Assembly: GCF_003697915.1 (NCBI RefSeq)
Contig: NZ_RCVN01000004.1
Span: 124,001 to 188,000 of the forward strand
Origin: Staphylococcus pseudoxylosus
GTDB taxonomy: Bacteria; Bacillota; Bacilli; Staphylococcales; Staphylococcaceae
Reading direction: 5' to 3'
Length of the DNA stretch: 64,000 nucleotides
Shown here: one piece after another, positions 43,252 through 53,661 of the stretch
Layout of the letters: every line of letters begins with the position of its first letter
Position numbering within the stretch: position 1 is the first letter of the stretch
Program-made: the position numbers and the translations under genes
The notes under the pieces: model-generated
Databases searched by the model: none
What the model was told of the DNA's origin: nothing
Seen by the model: only the letters and a program-made list of their open reading frames with translations

Positions 43252-44217
43252 TTATTTAAAATTGACTGGTGTTTTAGCTCGTTGATTGCTTAATATTAAT
43301 CTTATATTATCAACACATAATTGAATCATACGATTTCTGGTTGTAACAGAGGCGCTTCCAATATGTGGAACGATAACAGCATTGTCCATCGATAATAAAG
43401 GATGTGCCATATCTATTGGCTCTTCGCGTAAAACGTCAAGTCCACAAGCTGCAATCTGTCCATTTTGTAACGCAAATACAAGCGCCTCTTCATCTACGAC
43501 AGCACCTCGCCCAATATTTATAAAAATGGCATCACTTTTCATTTTTTCAAAGGCTTGGGTATTAAATTTATTTCTAGTTTCTTCTGTAAGTGGTGCAGTA
43601 CAAATAATAAAATCACTATGTTCAAGCAAAGTATCAAAAGGAACATACAATGCACCAAGTGCTTTTTCAGTATCTTTATTTCTAGATCTATTATGATACA
43701 TAATCTTAGTATCAAAACCTTTTAACCTTCTTGCAAATGCCTTACCAATCTCACCCATACCATATATTCCTACATTGGCATTAGACAAATCTTTTCCGGC
43801 AAATAAGTATGGTCCCCAACTTTGCCACTCTCCATTTTGAACATACTTTTCAGCTTCCACAATACGTCTAGCTACTGTTAACATCAATGTAAATCCAAGT
43901 TCTGCAGTTGTTTCAGTAAGTACACCAGGTGTATTAGTTACAGTAATCCCTTTACTATTTACAAGGGGGACATCTATATTATCAAAACCAACTGCCATAT
44001 TAGCAATCACTTTCAATTTTGGAGCAGCTTTGATAACTTCACTATCTATTTTTTCACTTAAAGTAATTAAACAAGCAGTTGCATCTTTAATAGCCTCTAG
44101 AAATTGATCTCTTGGCATTGGTATTAAAGACTCATCCCACATTTCAACTTGTGCAATAGCCTCTAACTGATCTATAAATGGTTGTGGAATACTTCTACTT
44201 ACAATGATTTTTTCCAT
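43252..44217 (-). CDS. D-2-hydroxyacid dehydrogenase (glyoxylate/hydroxypyruvate reductase-like)
   Basis: NAD(P)-dependent dehydrogenase, 321 residues. The Rossmann motif GMGEIGKAFARRLKGF is near residue 152, NIGRGAVVDE near 230 supplies the catalytic Arg, and VPHIGSAS near 285 the catalytic His. Relatives reduce glyoxylate, hydroxypyruvate or other 2-ketoacids; the true substrate is not evident. GTTAGGAG precedes the ATG. It is the last of three minus-strand genes with gaps of 5-10 bases, so it likely shares a message with the HAD and HepT-like genes. Confidence 0.88.
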   Translation of the reverse strand: MEKIIVSRSIPQPFIDQLEAIAQVEMWDESLIPMPRDQFLEAIKDATACLITLSEKIDSEVIKAAPKLKVIANMAVGFDNIDVPLVNSKGITVTNTPGVLTETTAELGFTLMLTVARRIVEAEKYVQNGEWQSWGPYLFAGKDLSNANVGIYGMGEIGKAFARRLKGFDTKIMYHNRSRNKDTEKALGALYVPFDTLLEHSDFIICTAPLTEETRNKFNTQAFEKMKSDAIFINIGRGAVVDEEALVFALQNGQIAACGLDVLREEPIDMAHPLLSMDNAVIVPHIGSASVTTRNRMIQLCVDNIRLILSNQRAKTPVNFK

Positions 44218-44227
44218 TCAATCACTC

Positions 44228-45007
44228 CTAACTCTCGAGTTCTTTAATAACATCATTTAAATCTTTAAATGTATAGGTCGGCGGTACTGGCTTCTGTTCA
44301 ATTTCTTCTTTGGTTGTTACACCTGTTTGTACATGAATCGTATCAATATTCACATTGATGCCCGACATAATATCTGTGTCGTATAAATCACCTACCATCG
44401 CAACCTCTGAGCGCTCTAACCCTAAAATGTCTAGCGCTTTTTTCATAATAATTGGTTCTGGTTTACCGATAAATGTAGGTTGGACGCCAGTTGACACTGT
44501 GACTACGCTTGTAATCGCGCCATTTCCAGGTAAAAATCCACGTTCCTTTGGTATTGATACATCTTGGTTAGTTGAAATAAATTTCGCACCATTACGTACT
44601 CCTAAAGTGGCAGTCGCTAATTTTTCATAAGTAACGGCTTCGTCTAAACCAATAACAACATAATCTACAAATTCATCTTCTTTAACGACTAATCCTTTGT
44701 CTGTTAACGCATGTTTCAATCCGCTACCACCTAGCATATATACACTTGCTCCTGGAGATTCCTCAGCAATATATTCTGCAGTAGCTAGCGCTGATGTAAC
44801 AACCTCATCAGCTTGTGCGACTAATCCTATTTTATTTAATTTCGCTGCTACTTCTTCTGGGTCTTTGGTAGAATTATTAGTCACATATAAATGTGGAATT
44901 TTATATTGATTTAAATATGATATAAATTGAGACGCACCATCTATATGTTCATCGCCTTTATATAAAGTACCATCCAAATCAATTAAGTAAGCTTGATATT
45001 TTTTCAT
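44228..45007 (-). CDS. HAD-IIA phosphatase (NagD/YutF type)
   Basis: 259 residues. HAD motif I DLDGT is at residues 10-14, motif II VTNNST near 43, motif III lysine in GKPEPIIMK near 183, and motif [11 protein letters not shown] near 208; a NagD-type cap sits between motifs II and III. Relatives dephosphorylate sugar phosphates and nucleotides. AAGGAGAA precedes the ATG. It lies 5 bases after the HepT-like gene, as yutE-yutF do in Bacillus. Confidence 0.9.
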   Translation of the reverse strand: MKKYQAYLIDLDGTLYKGDEHIDGASQFISYLNQYKIPHLYVTNNSTKDPEEVAAKLNKIGLVAQADEVVTSALATAEYIAEESPGASVYMLGGSGLKHALTDKGLVVKEDEFVDYVVIGLDEAVTYEKLATATLGVRNGAKFISTNQDVSIPKERGFLPGNGAITSVVTVSTGVQPTFIGKPEPIIMKKALDILGLERSEVAMVGDLYDTDIMSGINVNIDTIHVQTGVTTKEEIEQKPVPPTYTFKDLNDVIKELES

Positions 45008-45012
45008 ATTAC

Positions 45013-45444
45013 TTATTCTCCTTTTTTGCCAAATGCCGTTACAGGTACATCTTCACTCTTTAAAAATTGTATAACTTCTTCTACATATGTTTGATAATAA
45101 GATACCGACTCGTCAAAAAGTGGTACTAATTCAGCGGTATCAAGTTCATCATAATAATGAACAAATTGTTTTCTAACATCTACCGTTTTATTGATTTGAT
45201 TTTGTGTTTCTTCTGAAATCACTTTTTCCAAAGCTAAGATATCTATTACGTCTTTATAATTTCCTGGGTCTCTTAAGATAAAACCATCAATAATCATGTT
45301 GCCAATGTCTACTGCTGATTCAATAAACATTTGTGCTATGCGCTCGAACGCATAAACATTATCTTTATTTTGCGGATAATCTCGAATAAGTTGTTGCAAG
45401 TAATTTAATTTTGTATTTAATTGATCTTTATTCACGAAATACAT
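45013..45444 (-). CDS. HepT-like DUF86 protein (YutE type)
   Basis: 143 residues from ATG 45444 (MYFVNKDQ), after GGGGTG; an upstream in-frame extension includes that site. All-helical HEPN/DUF86 protein. It retains the RNase-type motif R-x4-H-x-Y: R91, H96, Y98 in RKQFVHYY. In HepT-MntA toxin-antitoxin pairs this motif is the toxin's active site, but no MntA nucleotidyltransferase is adjacent. The neighbour is a HAD phosphatase, as in Bacillus yutE-yutF. Possibly a domesticated member; activity is unknown. Confidence 0.82.
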   Translation of the reverse strand: MYFVNKDQLNTKLNYLQQLIRDYPQNKDNVYAFERIAQMFIESAVDIGNMIIDGFILRDPGNYKDVIDILALEKVISEETQNQINKTVDVRKQFVHYYDELDTAELVPLFDESVSYYQTYVEEVIQFLKSEDVPVTAFGKKGE

Positions 45445-45588
45445 CTTTTCACCCCTATCAATCTCATCATACCATACCTTTGCAGTCGAATTCATTTATG
45501 GTTATACTGTAAATTAAGACTTTTTAACTAAATTAAATATCTATAATAATTAGATTTGCAAAATAGAAGAAGTAAGGAGTGTTTCAAA

Positions 45589-45855
45589 GTGATTGATATG
45601 TATCTTTATGATGATGACGAATCTGCTCAGGTGCAATTTGTTGGTTTTGTTGGTGAACATAGTCGCTATGACCTAATGCTAGTTCAAACAAACCGTCATT
45701 TCGGTAAAACGATTGTATTAAATATGCAAACGAATCAATTCGGTATAATAGGTACCGACGATTTAGAAGAAGAAGGTTATATTGCCCACATCCTAGGTGT
45801 TAATGAAGACGAAGGCAATGAAATTTCAGAATACCTTAATGAAGTTATTCAATAA
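45589..45855 (+). CDS. DUF3055 family protein
   Basis: 88 residues from GTG 45589 (MIDMYLYDDDESAQ), 9 bases after AAGGAG; the next ATG (45598) is too far from that site, and a TTG at 45556 would include it. Small acidic alpha/beta protein (pattern VQFVGFV, YDLMLVQT, IVLNMQTNQFGIIG). No function is known. It is divergent from the HepT-like gene and followed by a strong terminator. Confidence 0.82.
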   Translation: MIDMYLYDDDESAQVQFVGFVGEHSRYDLMLVQTNRHFGKTIVLNMQTNQFGIIGTDDLEEEGYIAHILGVNEDEGNEISEYLNEVIQ

Positions 45856-45976
45856 ATGCGTACAAGCATATAAATATGATTATCGTAACAAACCTTAGCT
45901 AAGTAGAAATCGTTATATTAACGATAGCAATTCAATTCTATGCTCTGTAAATATGTTCACTTCAACACCATAAACC

Positions 45977-46016
45977 AAAAGCAACTTTATTCAAAATTGA
46001 ATAAAGTTGCTTTTTT
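45977..46016 (+). terminator. Terminator of the DUF3055 gene
   Basis: A perfect 18-bp stem, AAAAGCAACTTTATTCAA with its complement and a 2-base loop, ending in six T. About 120 bases past the stop. Confidence 0.85.
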
Positions 46017-46134
46017 AAGTCGGACTATTTTATTTATGCGTCAAAATTTTAATCAAACGATACATACATTACTATTGCACATAATACTCAAACATATAGT
46101 AAATATTGTTTAAAGTACGATATACCCAAAATCA

Positions 46135-46518
46135 TTATTTTTCAGTATCTTGAATACTAGGCTTTATTTTAACATCGTGCAACTTATCTTCTTCAAAATC
46201 TGTTTCAACTATGTCATTTGACTCTACATAATTTTTCATTTCTACTTCTGGAATACGTCTTAATATAAAGTACGGGCAACCAAAATTACAATATTCTAAT
46301 AAATAATCTTGAATTGTTGAAAAGCGTTTGCTTAATTCGGCTTTCTTATTAGAATCTTTATAAAAGCCTTTCAACCTCAGTTGGTCATAACCAAAATCTC
46401 CAACAATAAAATCATACTTATCTAATATATCTGAATAGCGATTCACAAATGTTTCTTCATCAAAACATTCTCTATAATCTTCTATGATTTCAAAAAATTG
46501 TCCATTTAACTTTATCAT
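46135..46518 (-). CDS. YutD-family protein (DUF1027)
   Basis: 127 residues from ATG 46518 (MIKLNGQFF), with AGGTGA 5-6 bases ahead; an ATG nine bases upstream is too close to that site. Matches the YutD family: FEIIEDYRECFDEETFVNRYSDILDKYDFIVGDFGYDQLRLKGFY and a Cys-containing EYCNFGCPYFILRR near residue 85. No function is established. The C-terminal tail is acidic. Confidence 0.85.
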   Translation of the reverse strand: MIKLNGQFFEIIEDYRECFDEETFVNRYSDILDKYDFIVGDFGYDQLRLKGFYKDSNKKAELSKRFSTIQDYLLEYCNFGCPYFILRRIPEVEMKNYVESNDIVETDFEEDKLHDVKIKPSIQDTEK

Positions 46519-46620
46519 GTCATTCACCTAATCTAAACGTATCAAATTACTATTATTCACTAATTAATTGATTAATAAATAGTTCTTTGACTTGTATGTA
46601 ATTATATTTTACTTCTAAGA

Positions 46621-46678
46621 AAGACTTAGCTCATTAGTATTGCGCATCAACACAACTGTAACAAATGAACTAAGTCTT
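46621..46678 (-). terminator. lipA terminator
   Basis: AAGACTTAGCTCATT pairs with AATGAACTAAGTCTT (one wobble on the minus strand) around a 28-base loop, 9 bases past lipA. Confidence 0.65.
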
Positions 46679-46686
46679 TAATTAAC

Positions 46687-47628
46687 TTATTTATTTAAAT
46701 GCTTACCGATTTCTGTACCAAGTTGCGCTTCACCAATACGGTGTTTTTCTTTAGCCGCTTCATTTACTTGCTCGTCGGCATGGTATGAACTTCTTACTAG
46801 TGGTCCTGCTTGGCAATGTTTAAATCCTTTATCCATTGCTACTTTTCTTAATTTACCAAACTCTAATGGTGTATAATATTTTTCAACTTTTAAATGTTTA
46901 CGTGAAGGTTGCAAATATTGACCAATCGTTAAAATATCAACATCATTAGCACGTAGGTCGTCCATTGTTTCATAGATTTCCTCGTGTGTTTCACCTAATC
47001 CAACCATAAGACTTGATTTTGTTGGGATATCAGGTTGTAACTCTTTAGAACGTCTTAAGAACTCTAATGTACGATCATAAGTTGCTCTAGCACGAACTCT
47101 CGGTGTCAAACGGCGGACTGTTTCGATGTTATGGTTTAAAATGTCTGGTTTTGACGCCATTAAAGTTTCTAAAGCATCATAGTCTCCGCCCATATCTGAA
47201 GGTAAGATTTCTATTGATGTGAAAGGATTACGCTCACGTACTTTACGTACAGTTTCAGCGTATACATTTGATCCTGCATCTCTTAAGTCATCACGAGCCA
47301 CAGCTGTAATAACAACATGTTTTAAATTCATTAATTCTACAGATTCAGCCACGCGTTCTGGCTCATCTAAATCTAATTCATTTGGAAGTCCTGTTTTAAC
47401 TGCACAGAAACGACATGCACGTGTACATACTGCACCTAAAATCATAAACGTAGCAGTACGACGTTCTCCCCAACATTCATGTATATTTGGACACTTTGCT
47501 TCTTCGCAAACTGTATGTAAATTCTTTTCGCGCATCATTTTCTTAAGACCAGTGTAGTTTTCGTTAGTATTTAGCTTTATTTTCAACCAATCTGGTTTAC
47601 GTAAAATCTCTTCATTTTTAGTAGCCAT
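46687..47628 (-). CDS. lipA: Lipoyl synthase
   Basis: Radical SAM enzyme that inserts two sulfurs into octanoyl groups on lipoyl domains. It is 313 residues. Both Fe-S cluster ligand sets are present: the auxiliary [12 protein letters not shown] at about residues 41-52 and the radical [11 protein letters not shown] at about 68-75; the C-terminal RSSYHAD serine region is also there. CAGGAGG precedes the ATG. It depends on the Fe-S machinery encoded elsewhere in this window. Monocistronic or the end of a unit starting with yunD. Confidence 0.96.
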   Translation of the reverse strand: MATKNEEILRKPDWLKIKLNTNENYTGLKKMMREKNLHTVCEEAKCPNIHECWGERRTATFMILGAVCTRACRFCAVKTGLPNELDLDEPERVAESVELMNLKHVVITAVARDDLRDAGSNVYAETVRKVRERNPFTSIEILPSDMGGDYDALETLMASKPDILNHNIETVRRLTPRVRARATYDRTLEFLRRSKELQPDIPTKSSLMVGLGETHEEIYETMDDLRANDVDILTIGQYLQPSRKHLKVEKYYTPLEFGKLRKVAMDKGFKHCQAGPLVRSSYHADEQVNEAAKEKHRIGEAQLGTEIGKHLNK

Positions 47629-47708
47629 AACCGCACAATCCTCCTGATTTGAAATCTCTAATCATTATAACGAAAATTCAGGTAAATTAAAACGTATAAA
47701 GTCATATT

Positions 47709-49028
47709 TTAATATTCCAATAATTTTTCTTTAAAAATATCTCTTAAAAACTCTGGCATCAAGTAATCTATAGACTGATCTTTTAAAGTAGGAAAATAAC
47801 GTCCAAACGTATACATATCTATCGTTCCCAATATATATGTCTCGTCATCATTGATTAATTCACCATTTATAAAATAACGTGATTCAGACTCAATAAATCC
47901 TAAATTATATAAAATATAGCCGCCAAAAATATTACCTCTAAAACCCAGACCTTGTGCGTGTTCATTAAGGTATTCTTGTTTTTGACTTTTAATTATTATA
48001 TTTTTCAACTCTCGCCCACTTAATCTAATACGGACTGCGTTAATAGGGTGAGGTAACATCTGATGTATATCGTACTCCGTTAAACGTTCTGCCTCTATGC
48101 CATTTACGATGAGTCCTGCATTAATAATTGTACAGTCTGCATTCGTAAATTCAAAAATACTTTCTGCTAAAATATGCGCCGTTTGAGTAATGGTATCTGT
48201 TCTTCTAGGTAAGGAAATTGGTCGATCAATCACTGAATCATTTAACAACATTTTTCCTTCTTCATCAAAATGAGTCTCAACTTTTGGTAATTTGTCTAGT
48301 GGATGAAGTATTGCTTGTTTTTTAACTATGCTATTATTTTCAATTTCTAAAGTGACTTCCCCTAAAAAATGCCCATATTTTCCTGCTGCAGCCATTAATA
48401 CACCATTGTTAATCTCACCATTTTCAAAATAGTGGTGTGTATGACTACCTAAAATCAAATCAATTTCTGGAATTTCTTGGCATAATTTTTCGTCAAAGAA
48501 TACACCAACATGGCTCATAATCACAAGTAAATCATAGGCACCTTCATTAGCATTTATTTCATCTTTAATTGCTTCTAAAGGATTTGTGACAATCCAATCT
48601 AAAGCTCGATAAAAAGGAGTGAATGGCGCAGTAGCCGCAATAAATAGTATGCGTACCCCGTCTATAACTTTTATGAATGATGATGACATATTACGGGGTA
48701 AACGCCCCTGTTCATCAAAGACATTCGCACAAGTAACATCGAATGTTGCATTGTCATATAAAGTATTTAACGCATCATGAGAAATTGTCATACCTTCATT
48801 ATTACCAATCGTAGCGATATCACAGTGTGCTTCATTTAATAATTCGACATTTTTTATACCCATAGTTGCTTCAGTGACAGGCGCCGAAAGGTCAACATGG
48901 TCGCCAATATCTAAATATAACGAATGATGGTTTAGCTGTGGTCTCTTTTGAGTCAAATACTCTGTAATTCGTGCATATTCGTGTAAGTGACTATGTATGT
49001 CATTTGTGTGATAAATTGTTAACTTCAT
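47709..49028 (-). CDS. yunD: 5'-nucleotidase-family metallophosphoesterase (YunD type)
   Basis: 439 residues, no signal peptide, so cytoplasmic unlike the secreted UshA relatives. Metal-binding motifs are HTNDIHSH at residues 7-14, DIGDHVD near 42, GNNEG near 77 (GNHE in most relatives), MSHVG near 170, and GSHTHH near 194. A C-terminal 5'-nucleotidase domain includes INAGLIVNG and FRGNIFGGY. The substrate is not evident. It leads nowhere obvious in metabolism, but the yunD-yunE-yunF order is the same as in Bacillus. Confidence 0.85.
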   Translation of the reverse strand: MKLTIYHTNDIHSHLHEYARITEYLTQKRPQLNHHSLYLDIGDHVDLSAPVTEATMGIKNVELLNEAHCDIATIGNNEGMTISHDALNTLYDNATFDVTCANVFDEQGRLPRNMSSSFIKVIDGVRILFIAATAPFTPFYRALDWIVTNPLEAIKDEINANEGAYDLLVIMSHVGVFFDEKLCQEIPEIDLILGSHTHHYFENGEINNGVLMAAAGKYGHFLGEVTLEIENNSIVKKQAILHPLDKLPKVETHFDEEGKMLLNDSVIDRPISLPRRTDTITQTAHILAESIFEFTNADCTIINAGLIVNGIEAERLTEYDIHQMLPHPINAVRIRLSGRELKNIIIKSQKQEYLNEHAQGLGFRGNIFGGYILYNLGFIESESRYFINGELINDDETYILGTIDMYTFGRYFPTLKDQSIDYLMPEFLRDIFKEKLLEY

Positions 49029-49049
49029 CTATAGTTCCCCTCCTTCGTT

Positions 49050-49874
49050 TTATAAAAATGATTTAATTATTAAATATATACCCATAATTAACATTACTGT
49101 ACGCAATAATATGACAACGGTCTCTGATTTTACCGAGTGATTAATTTTCACACCGATCTTTGCACCAAAATAACTTGCAAACACTAGGACAATTGCATAT
49201 AACCAGGCCACATGTCCTTGTGCAATATGGCCTACTGAACTCATAACACTAGAAAAGAATATCATCATCATACTTGTACCGACAGCCACATGTGGTGGGA
49301 ATCTAAATACAATTAACATCAGTGGTGTCATTAATGCACCACCACCTATACCTAGTAATCCGGTTAATATACCAATAAATAATGTTGCAATGAAGGAAAT
49401 TAAAGGTGGCACATGATAAAAATATTGCTTACCATAACCATCAATATAACTCCGTTCGTACTTTGCTTTAGCAAATATTTTTAATGGTTTTATTTTCTTT
49501 CGTATTACAAGCAAACTCGCTACTAATATTAAAAACAAACCAAAATACAAGTTAAAAGATGTTAATGTTAAGTAACGACTTATTACAGAGCCAATGAGCG
49601 CCCCTGGTAGCAAACCAAATAAAAATATCGAGCCATTTTTCACATCAACTTGTTTAGTTTTCAAATACCCCAACGTCGAAGACAATCCAGTTACTATTAA
49701 TATAACTGATGAGGTACCTATAGCGATTTGAGGCGTCATACCTTCAAGTAAATCATGATCAACACCTAAATAAACTAGTGTAGGTACAATGATTATACCT
49801 CCACCAATACCAACTAATGATCCTAAAATTGCTGATAAACCACCAATTAAAATCAATAATATTACAGTTAACAT
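49050..49874 (-). CDS. yunE: TauE/SafE (TSUP) family membrane transporter (YunE type)
   Basis: 274 residues, about eight membrane helices in two related halves, each opening with a glycine-rich GIGGG motif (LVGIGGGIIIVPTL near residue 22; GLLGIGGGALMTPL near 175). The family exports sulfite, sulfoacetate or similar organosulfur anions in characterised cases; the substrate here is unknown. AGGAGCG precedes the ATG. Gaps to yunD (21 bases) and yunF (10 bases) indicate one operon. Confidence 0.88.
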   Translation of the reverse strand: MLTVILLILIGGLSAILGSLVGIGGGIIIVPTLVYLGVDHDLLEGMTPQIAIGTSSVILIVTGLSSTLGYLKTKQVDVKNGSIFLFGLLPGALIGSVISRYLTLTSFNLYFGLFLILVASLLVIRKKIKPLKIFAKAKYERSYIDGYGKQYFYHVPPLISFIATLFIGILTGLLGIGGGALMTPLMLIVFRFPPHVAVGTSMMMIFFSSVMSSVGHIAQGHVAWLYAIVLVFASYFGAKIGVKINHSVKSETVVILLRTVMLIMGIYLIIKSFL

Positions 49875-49884
49875 CCAATCGCTC

Positions 49885-50733
49885 CTAAAATAATTTTAAT
49901 TGTTGTGGCGCTAATCCCTGATAATCTATGCCCAATAAGCGTTGATAGGTTTTAGCATTTTGGGCTGCATGTCCACCAGAATTATTATTAAAAACGACGT
50001 AAATATCTTTTGCTTTATGTTCTAGTACTTTCACTTTATCAATTAATGCTTTTAATTCTTGTTCACTATAATCATATAAATACCTTACTTCTCTCCAAGC
50101 ATCATCCGTCATATCTTTTTTAGTCCATCCATGTACATTTCTTCCATGGTACCGTACAAATGCGGTTTCATTTGTAATGCGGTTAACCATGGGTATAGAA
50201 CCTTGACCAACTTGAGGTTCATCACAAACCGCATGTATGATATCTTGTTGTGTTAAGAACGATAACGTTTCTTCTTTAAAAGACTCGTTAAACCAAGATT
50301 GATGTCTAAATTCTACACATACAGGAAAAGCTTCCAATTGTGCTCGAATATAACGAATATACGTTATATTTTGAACAGTACAATCAAACCAAGGAGGAAA
50401 TTGTACCAACACCATCGCAAGCTTATTTTCATCTTTTAATGGTTGAAGCATCATTTTGAACTGATCTACTAAAGTTTGTCTTGTCTCAGCAAAGTCATGG
50501 TAGTCTGCATGTAAAGTTAATGCTTGATGTATTTTCACTATAAATTTAAATCTTTCAGGTGTTTCTTTTATCCATTTTCTAATATTTCTCTCAGGTTGAA
50601 TTGCATAATACGTTGCGTCCAATTCTACAATTGGAAAATGACTTGCATATGTAGCTAATTTATCCGTCTTACGCTGCAAGTCTTCATACAATGAATCATG
50701 GTCTCCCCAACCTGTTAACCCTATATTTATCAT
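49885..50733 (-). CDS. yunF: DUF72 family TIM-barrel protein (YunF type)
   Basis: 282 residues. DUF72 signatures: NIGLTGWGDHDSLY at the start, FPIVELDATYYAIQPERNIRKW near 35, VLVQFPPWFDC near 110, and the C-terminal VFNNNSGGHAAQNAKTYQRLL. The function of the family is not established; the fold is like a TIM-barrel nuclease or isomerase. The ribosome site is weak (TTGGTGAT). It is the first gene of the yunF-yunE-yunD unit. Confidence 0.86.
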   Translation of the reverse strand: MINIGLTGWGDHDSLYEDLQRKTDKLATYASHFPIVELDATYYAIQPERNIRKWIKETPERFKFIVKIHQALTLHADYHDFAETRQTLVDQFKMMLQPLKDENKLAMVLVQFPPWFDCTVQNITYIRYIRAQLEAFPVCVEFRHQSWFNESFKEETLSFLTQQDIIHAVCDEPQVGQGSIPMVNRITNETAFVRYHGRNVHGWTKKDMTDDAWREVRYLYDYSEQELKALIDKVKVLEHKAKDIYVVFNNNSGGHAAQNAKTYQRLLGIDYQGLAPQQLKLF

Positions 50734-50911
50734 AGTATCACCAAGTTAATGATACCACATATGTTTTAATGGATTCACTTGATTAAATTCAATTTACTAT
50801 AACTTAAAAAAGTAAATCTTGATACTTTATGATTTATCGAATGTATTTAAAAATCTGATAATGACGTGATCATTTTAGTCAGTGTTAATTTTCAATAATA
50901 AAAAAGAGAAA

Positions 50912-50951
50912 TAGTATTGAAATCAAAAGTTTAAAGTTGATTTCAATACTA
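50912..50951 (-). terminator. Terminator behind the nitronate monooxygenase gene
   Basis: A perfect 15-bp stem TAGTATTGAAATCAA, then CTCTTTTTTATT on the minus strand. The rest of the 316-base gap (50734-51049) shows nothing else. Confidence 0.8.
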
Positions 50952-51049
50952 CTCCTCATTGCTTAAAAACACTATTTTCAAATTTTTTTAGCTATGCTAT
51001 AGCTTAATAAGCAATTTACATATTGTGCTTATCATATATTTATAGTTAT

Positions 51050-52117
51050 TCACTGATTCAATAGTTGGTTTGCTTGTTGTACAATACGTTCCATCAATGC
51101 TGATGCCGACGAACATTGCGCCAATCTAGGACTTTGTCCACTCCATAAATGTGTCCACTGCGCATTACCTTCTCTAGCCGCTTCTTTACGAATTGCGCTA
51201 GTTAATTGATTTTGTATAGGGTAATCTGGGATATCTTCATTATATTCACCCATTTCATGGATAAACTCATTATCTATACCTCTCGCAGGTTTACCAGTAA
51301 AGACATTTGTAACTACAGTATCTGTTTCTTTACTATGTTGGATTGCATTTTTATAAAGTTGGCTTGCACCACTTTCCTCGGATGTTAAAAATGCCGTACC
51401 CATTTGTATGCCTTCAGCGCCTAAAACCATACTAGCGACCATACCTCTGCCATCCATAATACCACCTGCTGCAACGACAGGTATACTCACCTGGTCGACA
51501 ATTTGAGGTATGAGTGACATCGTACCTATGAGAGGAGTGAGATTGCTGGATGTTTCTGTAAAAGCGCCCCTATGGCCACCTGCCTCACTGCCCTGGGCTA
51601 TGATAGCATCCATACCTGCACTTTCATTAGCAATCGCTTCCTCCACACTTGTAGCCGTTCCTATGACTTTAATATTTCTTTCTTTTAATCTGGTAAGTAT
51701 TGATTGTTCAGGAATGCCAAATGTAAACGAAACTACAGGCACGCCTTTTTCAATCACGATATCAATCGTATCTTCAAACTGCTGTTTCTCACTTATATTA
51801 ACAATAGGTTCATCTATATTTAATGCTCTGCGATATGGTTTTAACCAAGCATTCATGTGCTCTACTTTTTCAGGAATAAATAACTTCTCACTAGGCACAA
51901 ACAAGTTCACTGAATAAGGTAAATCAGTTAATTGTTGCACATTAGTGATTTCTTTTTCCAGTCGCTCTGCACTAAAATAGCCTGCGCCAATCGTTCCTAA
52001 TCCACCACTATTACTCACTGTCGCAACTAATTCAGGCGTGGTCGATCCTGCCATGCCAGCTTGTATAATTGGATATTTAATATTTAATAATTTAGTAACT
52101 CTAGACGATAATTCCAT
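51050..52117 (-). CDS. Nitronate monooxygenase-family FMN enzyme
   Basis: 355 residues, TIM barrel of the 2-nitropropane dioxygenase/FabK superfamily. Visible motifs are [30 protein letters not shown] at the N terminus, [11 protein letters not shown] near residue 170, and [32 protein letters not shown] near 213 for FMN phosphate binding. It is longer than FabK and lacks a clear FabK context. The usual role is detoxifying alkyl nitronates; not proven here. AAGGGGC precedes the ATG. Confidence 0.88.
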   Translation of the reverse strand: MELSSRVTKLLNIKYPIIQAGMAGSTTPELVATVSNSGGLGTIGAGYFSAERLEKEITNVQQLTDLPYSVNLFVPSEKLFIPEKVEHMNAWLKPYRRALNIDEPIVNISEKQQFEDTIDIVIEKGVPVVSFTFGIPEQSILTRLKERNIKVIGTATSVEEAIANESAGMDAIIAQGSEAGGHRGAFTETSSNLTPLIGTMSLIPQIVDQVSIPVVAAGGIMDGRGMVASMVLGAEGIQMGTAFLTSEESGASQLYKNAIQHSKETDTVVTNVFTGKPARGIDNEFIHEMGEYNEDIPDYPIQNQLTSAIRKEAAREGNAQWTHLWSGQSPRLAQCSSASALMERIVQQANQLLNQ

Positions 52118-52172
52118 TTAATCTGCCCCTTTGTCTTTTTAACAAAATAACATCATTAAATCATGATTAAAA

Positions 52173-53198
52173 TCACATATTATTTTTATTGTACGCCTTC
52201 ATTTGTTCCTCTAGTTTTTCATTTTCTTCTTCATCCATCTCATCTTCTATTTCCATACCTAACATTTCTTCAATTAGGTCTTCGTGAGAAACAATAGCTT
52301 CTGTACCACCATACTCATCTAATACAATGGCTAAATGTTTACGTGAAACTGTCATTTTCCTCAACACCCATTCAGCACGATTATGCTCATTCACAAATAA
52401 AGGCTCGGATGTATATTTTAAAATATCATTCTCAGGTTCACGGCTCCATGCTAATAAATATTTAGAATGAAAAATACCTATAACTTGATCAATATCTTTA
52501 CCATATACAGGATAACGTGTATATGGATTAGAAACTACAGTATCATAAGCTTCTTCATACGATATATCTGAAGGAAATGCAGTAACATTTATGCGTGGCG
52601 TTGTATCAATGTCTGTAATCTTTAATTGCTCAAAATCCATAACCCCTTGAATACGATTACGCTCCATTTCATTAAATGCGCCTTCGCTACCTGCAATGGT
52701 AACCATCTGTCTAATCTCTTCTTTTGAATAACGTTGTTGCTCTTCCTGTCCTTTAGATAAAAATCGGTTAATTGCATCTGTCATACCATTAAGAATTTTA
52801 GTGATTGGTTTAAATATTAAGACGAAAAACGATATAGGTGTATACACTAAACGTGAAATTCTATCTGGATATGTAGCTGCAATTGACTTAGGAATTACTT
52901 CTGAAATAACAATGATGACTACCGTTGTTACTGCCGTTGCAATACCAACATTTAAACCCAAGTCTACTGCTAATATTGTAACTAACGTAGGTAAAATAAT
53001 ATTCGCGATATTATTTCCAATGAGTATCGCCGTGATAAATTCACTTGGTTTTGTTAATAATTTTGATAATTTCCCCGCTTTTTTATTTCCCTCTTGAGCA
53101 TCTGTTTGTATTTTCATCCTGTTTGCAGCAGTTAATGCAGTTTCACTTCCCGAAAAGAAAAATGAAGCAAACAAAAGTATGATTATACCAATAACCAT
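52173..53198 (-). CDS. CNNM/CorC-type membrane protein (hemolysin family), first copy
   Basis: 341 residues. An N-terminal DUF21 (CNNM) domain of about three to four helices (FFFSGSETALTAANR near residue 15, VVIIVISEVIPKSIAATYPDRISRL near 100) is followed by a CBS-domain pair (about 195-315) and a short acidic tail. It lacks most of the C-terminal CorC domain found in longer relatives. CNNM proteins transport or regulate Mg2+; in S. aureus one member (MpfA) governs magnesium efflux. AAAGGAG precedes the ATG. A second paralogue is at 61691-62719. Confidence 0.87.
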   Translation of the reverse strand: MVIGIIILLFASFFFSGSETALTAANRMKIQTDAQEGNKKAGKLSKLLTKPSEFITAILIGNNIANIILPTLVTILAVDLGLNVGIATAVTTVVIIVISEVIPKSIAATYPDRISRLVYTPISFFVLIFKPITKILNGMTDAINRFLSKGQEEQQRYSKEEIRQMVTIAGSEGAFNEMERNRIQGVMDFEQLKITDIDTTPRINVTAFPSDISYEEAYDTVVSNPYTRYPVYGKDIDQVIGIFHSKYLLAWSREPENDILKYTSEPLFVNEHNRAEWVLRKMTVSRKHLAIVLDEYGGTEAIVSHEDLIEEMLGMEIEDEMDEEENEKLEEQMKAYNKNNM

Positions 53199-53394
53199 AA
53201 ATTCATGACTCCTTTAATAAGCTTTATTAATAAATTCACTTTCATATTATTTCCCATTTTAATAACTTTATAAACGCATTGTTCTTGTAATTTAACATAT
53301 CGTTTCCCAGTAAAAAGCACTCACATTTGATAGCTAATTGTTACAGGTAAATATGTTATGATAAGGAAAATAATACAGGATAGGAGTTGTTCAT

Positions 53395-53661
53395 ATGGCT
53401 AAGGTAACGCAGTGCCAAAGTTGTGGGATGCCTATAGATAAAAAAACGTCTGCAGGAACAGAAAGTGATGGTACAGCATCAGAAAAATACTGTCATCATT
53501 GTTATCAAAATGGTTCATTTACTTTGGATCTTGGATTTGATGATATGTACGAGTATAATCTAAAAAGATTTCAAGAATCAGACATGAATAAAATACAAAA
53601 ATTCTTTTTAAACAAAATGTATACTAAAAAATTTATGGCCAAGTTAGATCGCTGGAAATAA
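53395..53661 (+). CDS. Putative zinc-ribbon protein
   Basis: 88 residues. Two CxxC-type pairs, CQSCG at residues 7-11 and CHHC at about 33-36, make a four-Cys zinc ribbon; the rest is helical and basic at the end (KKFMAKLDRWK). Matches the small zinc-ribbon family PF12674 by pattern. No function is known; binding to nucleic acid or protein is possible. AGGAG precedes the ATG. It stands alone. Confidence 0.82.
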   Translation: MAKVTQCQSCGMPIDKKTSAGTESDGTASEKYCHHCYQNGSFTLDLGFDDMYEYNLKRFQESDMNKIQKFFLNKMYTKKFMAKLDRWK

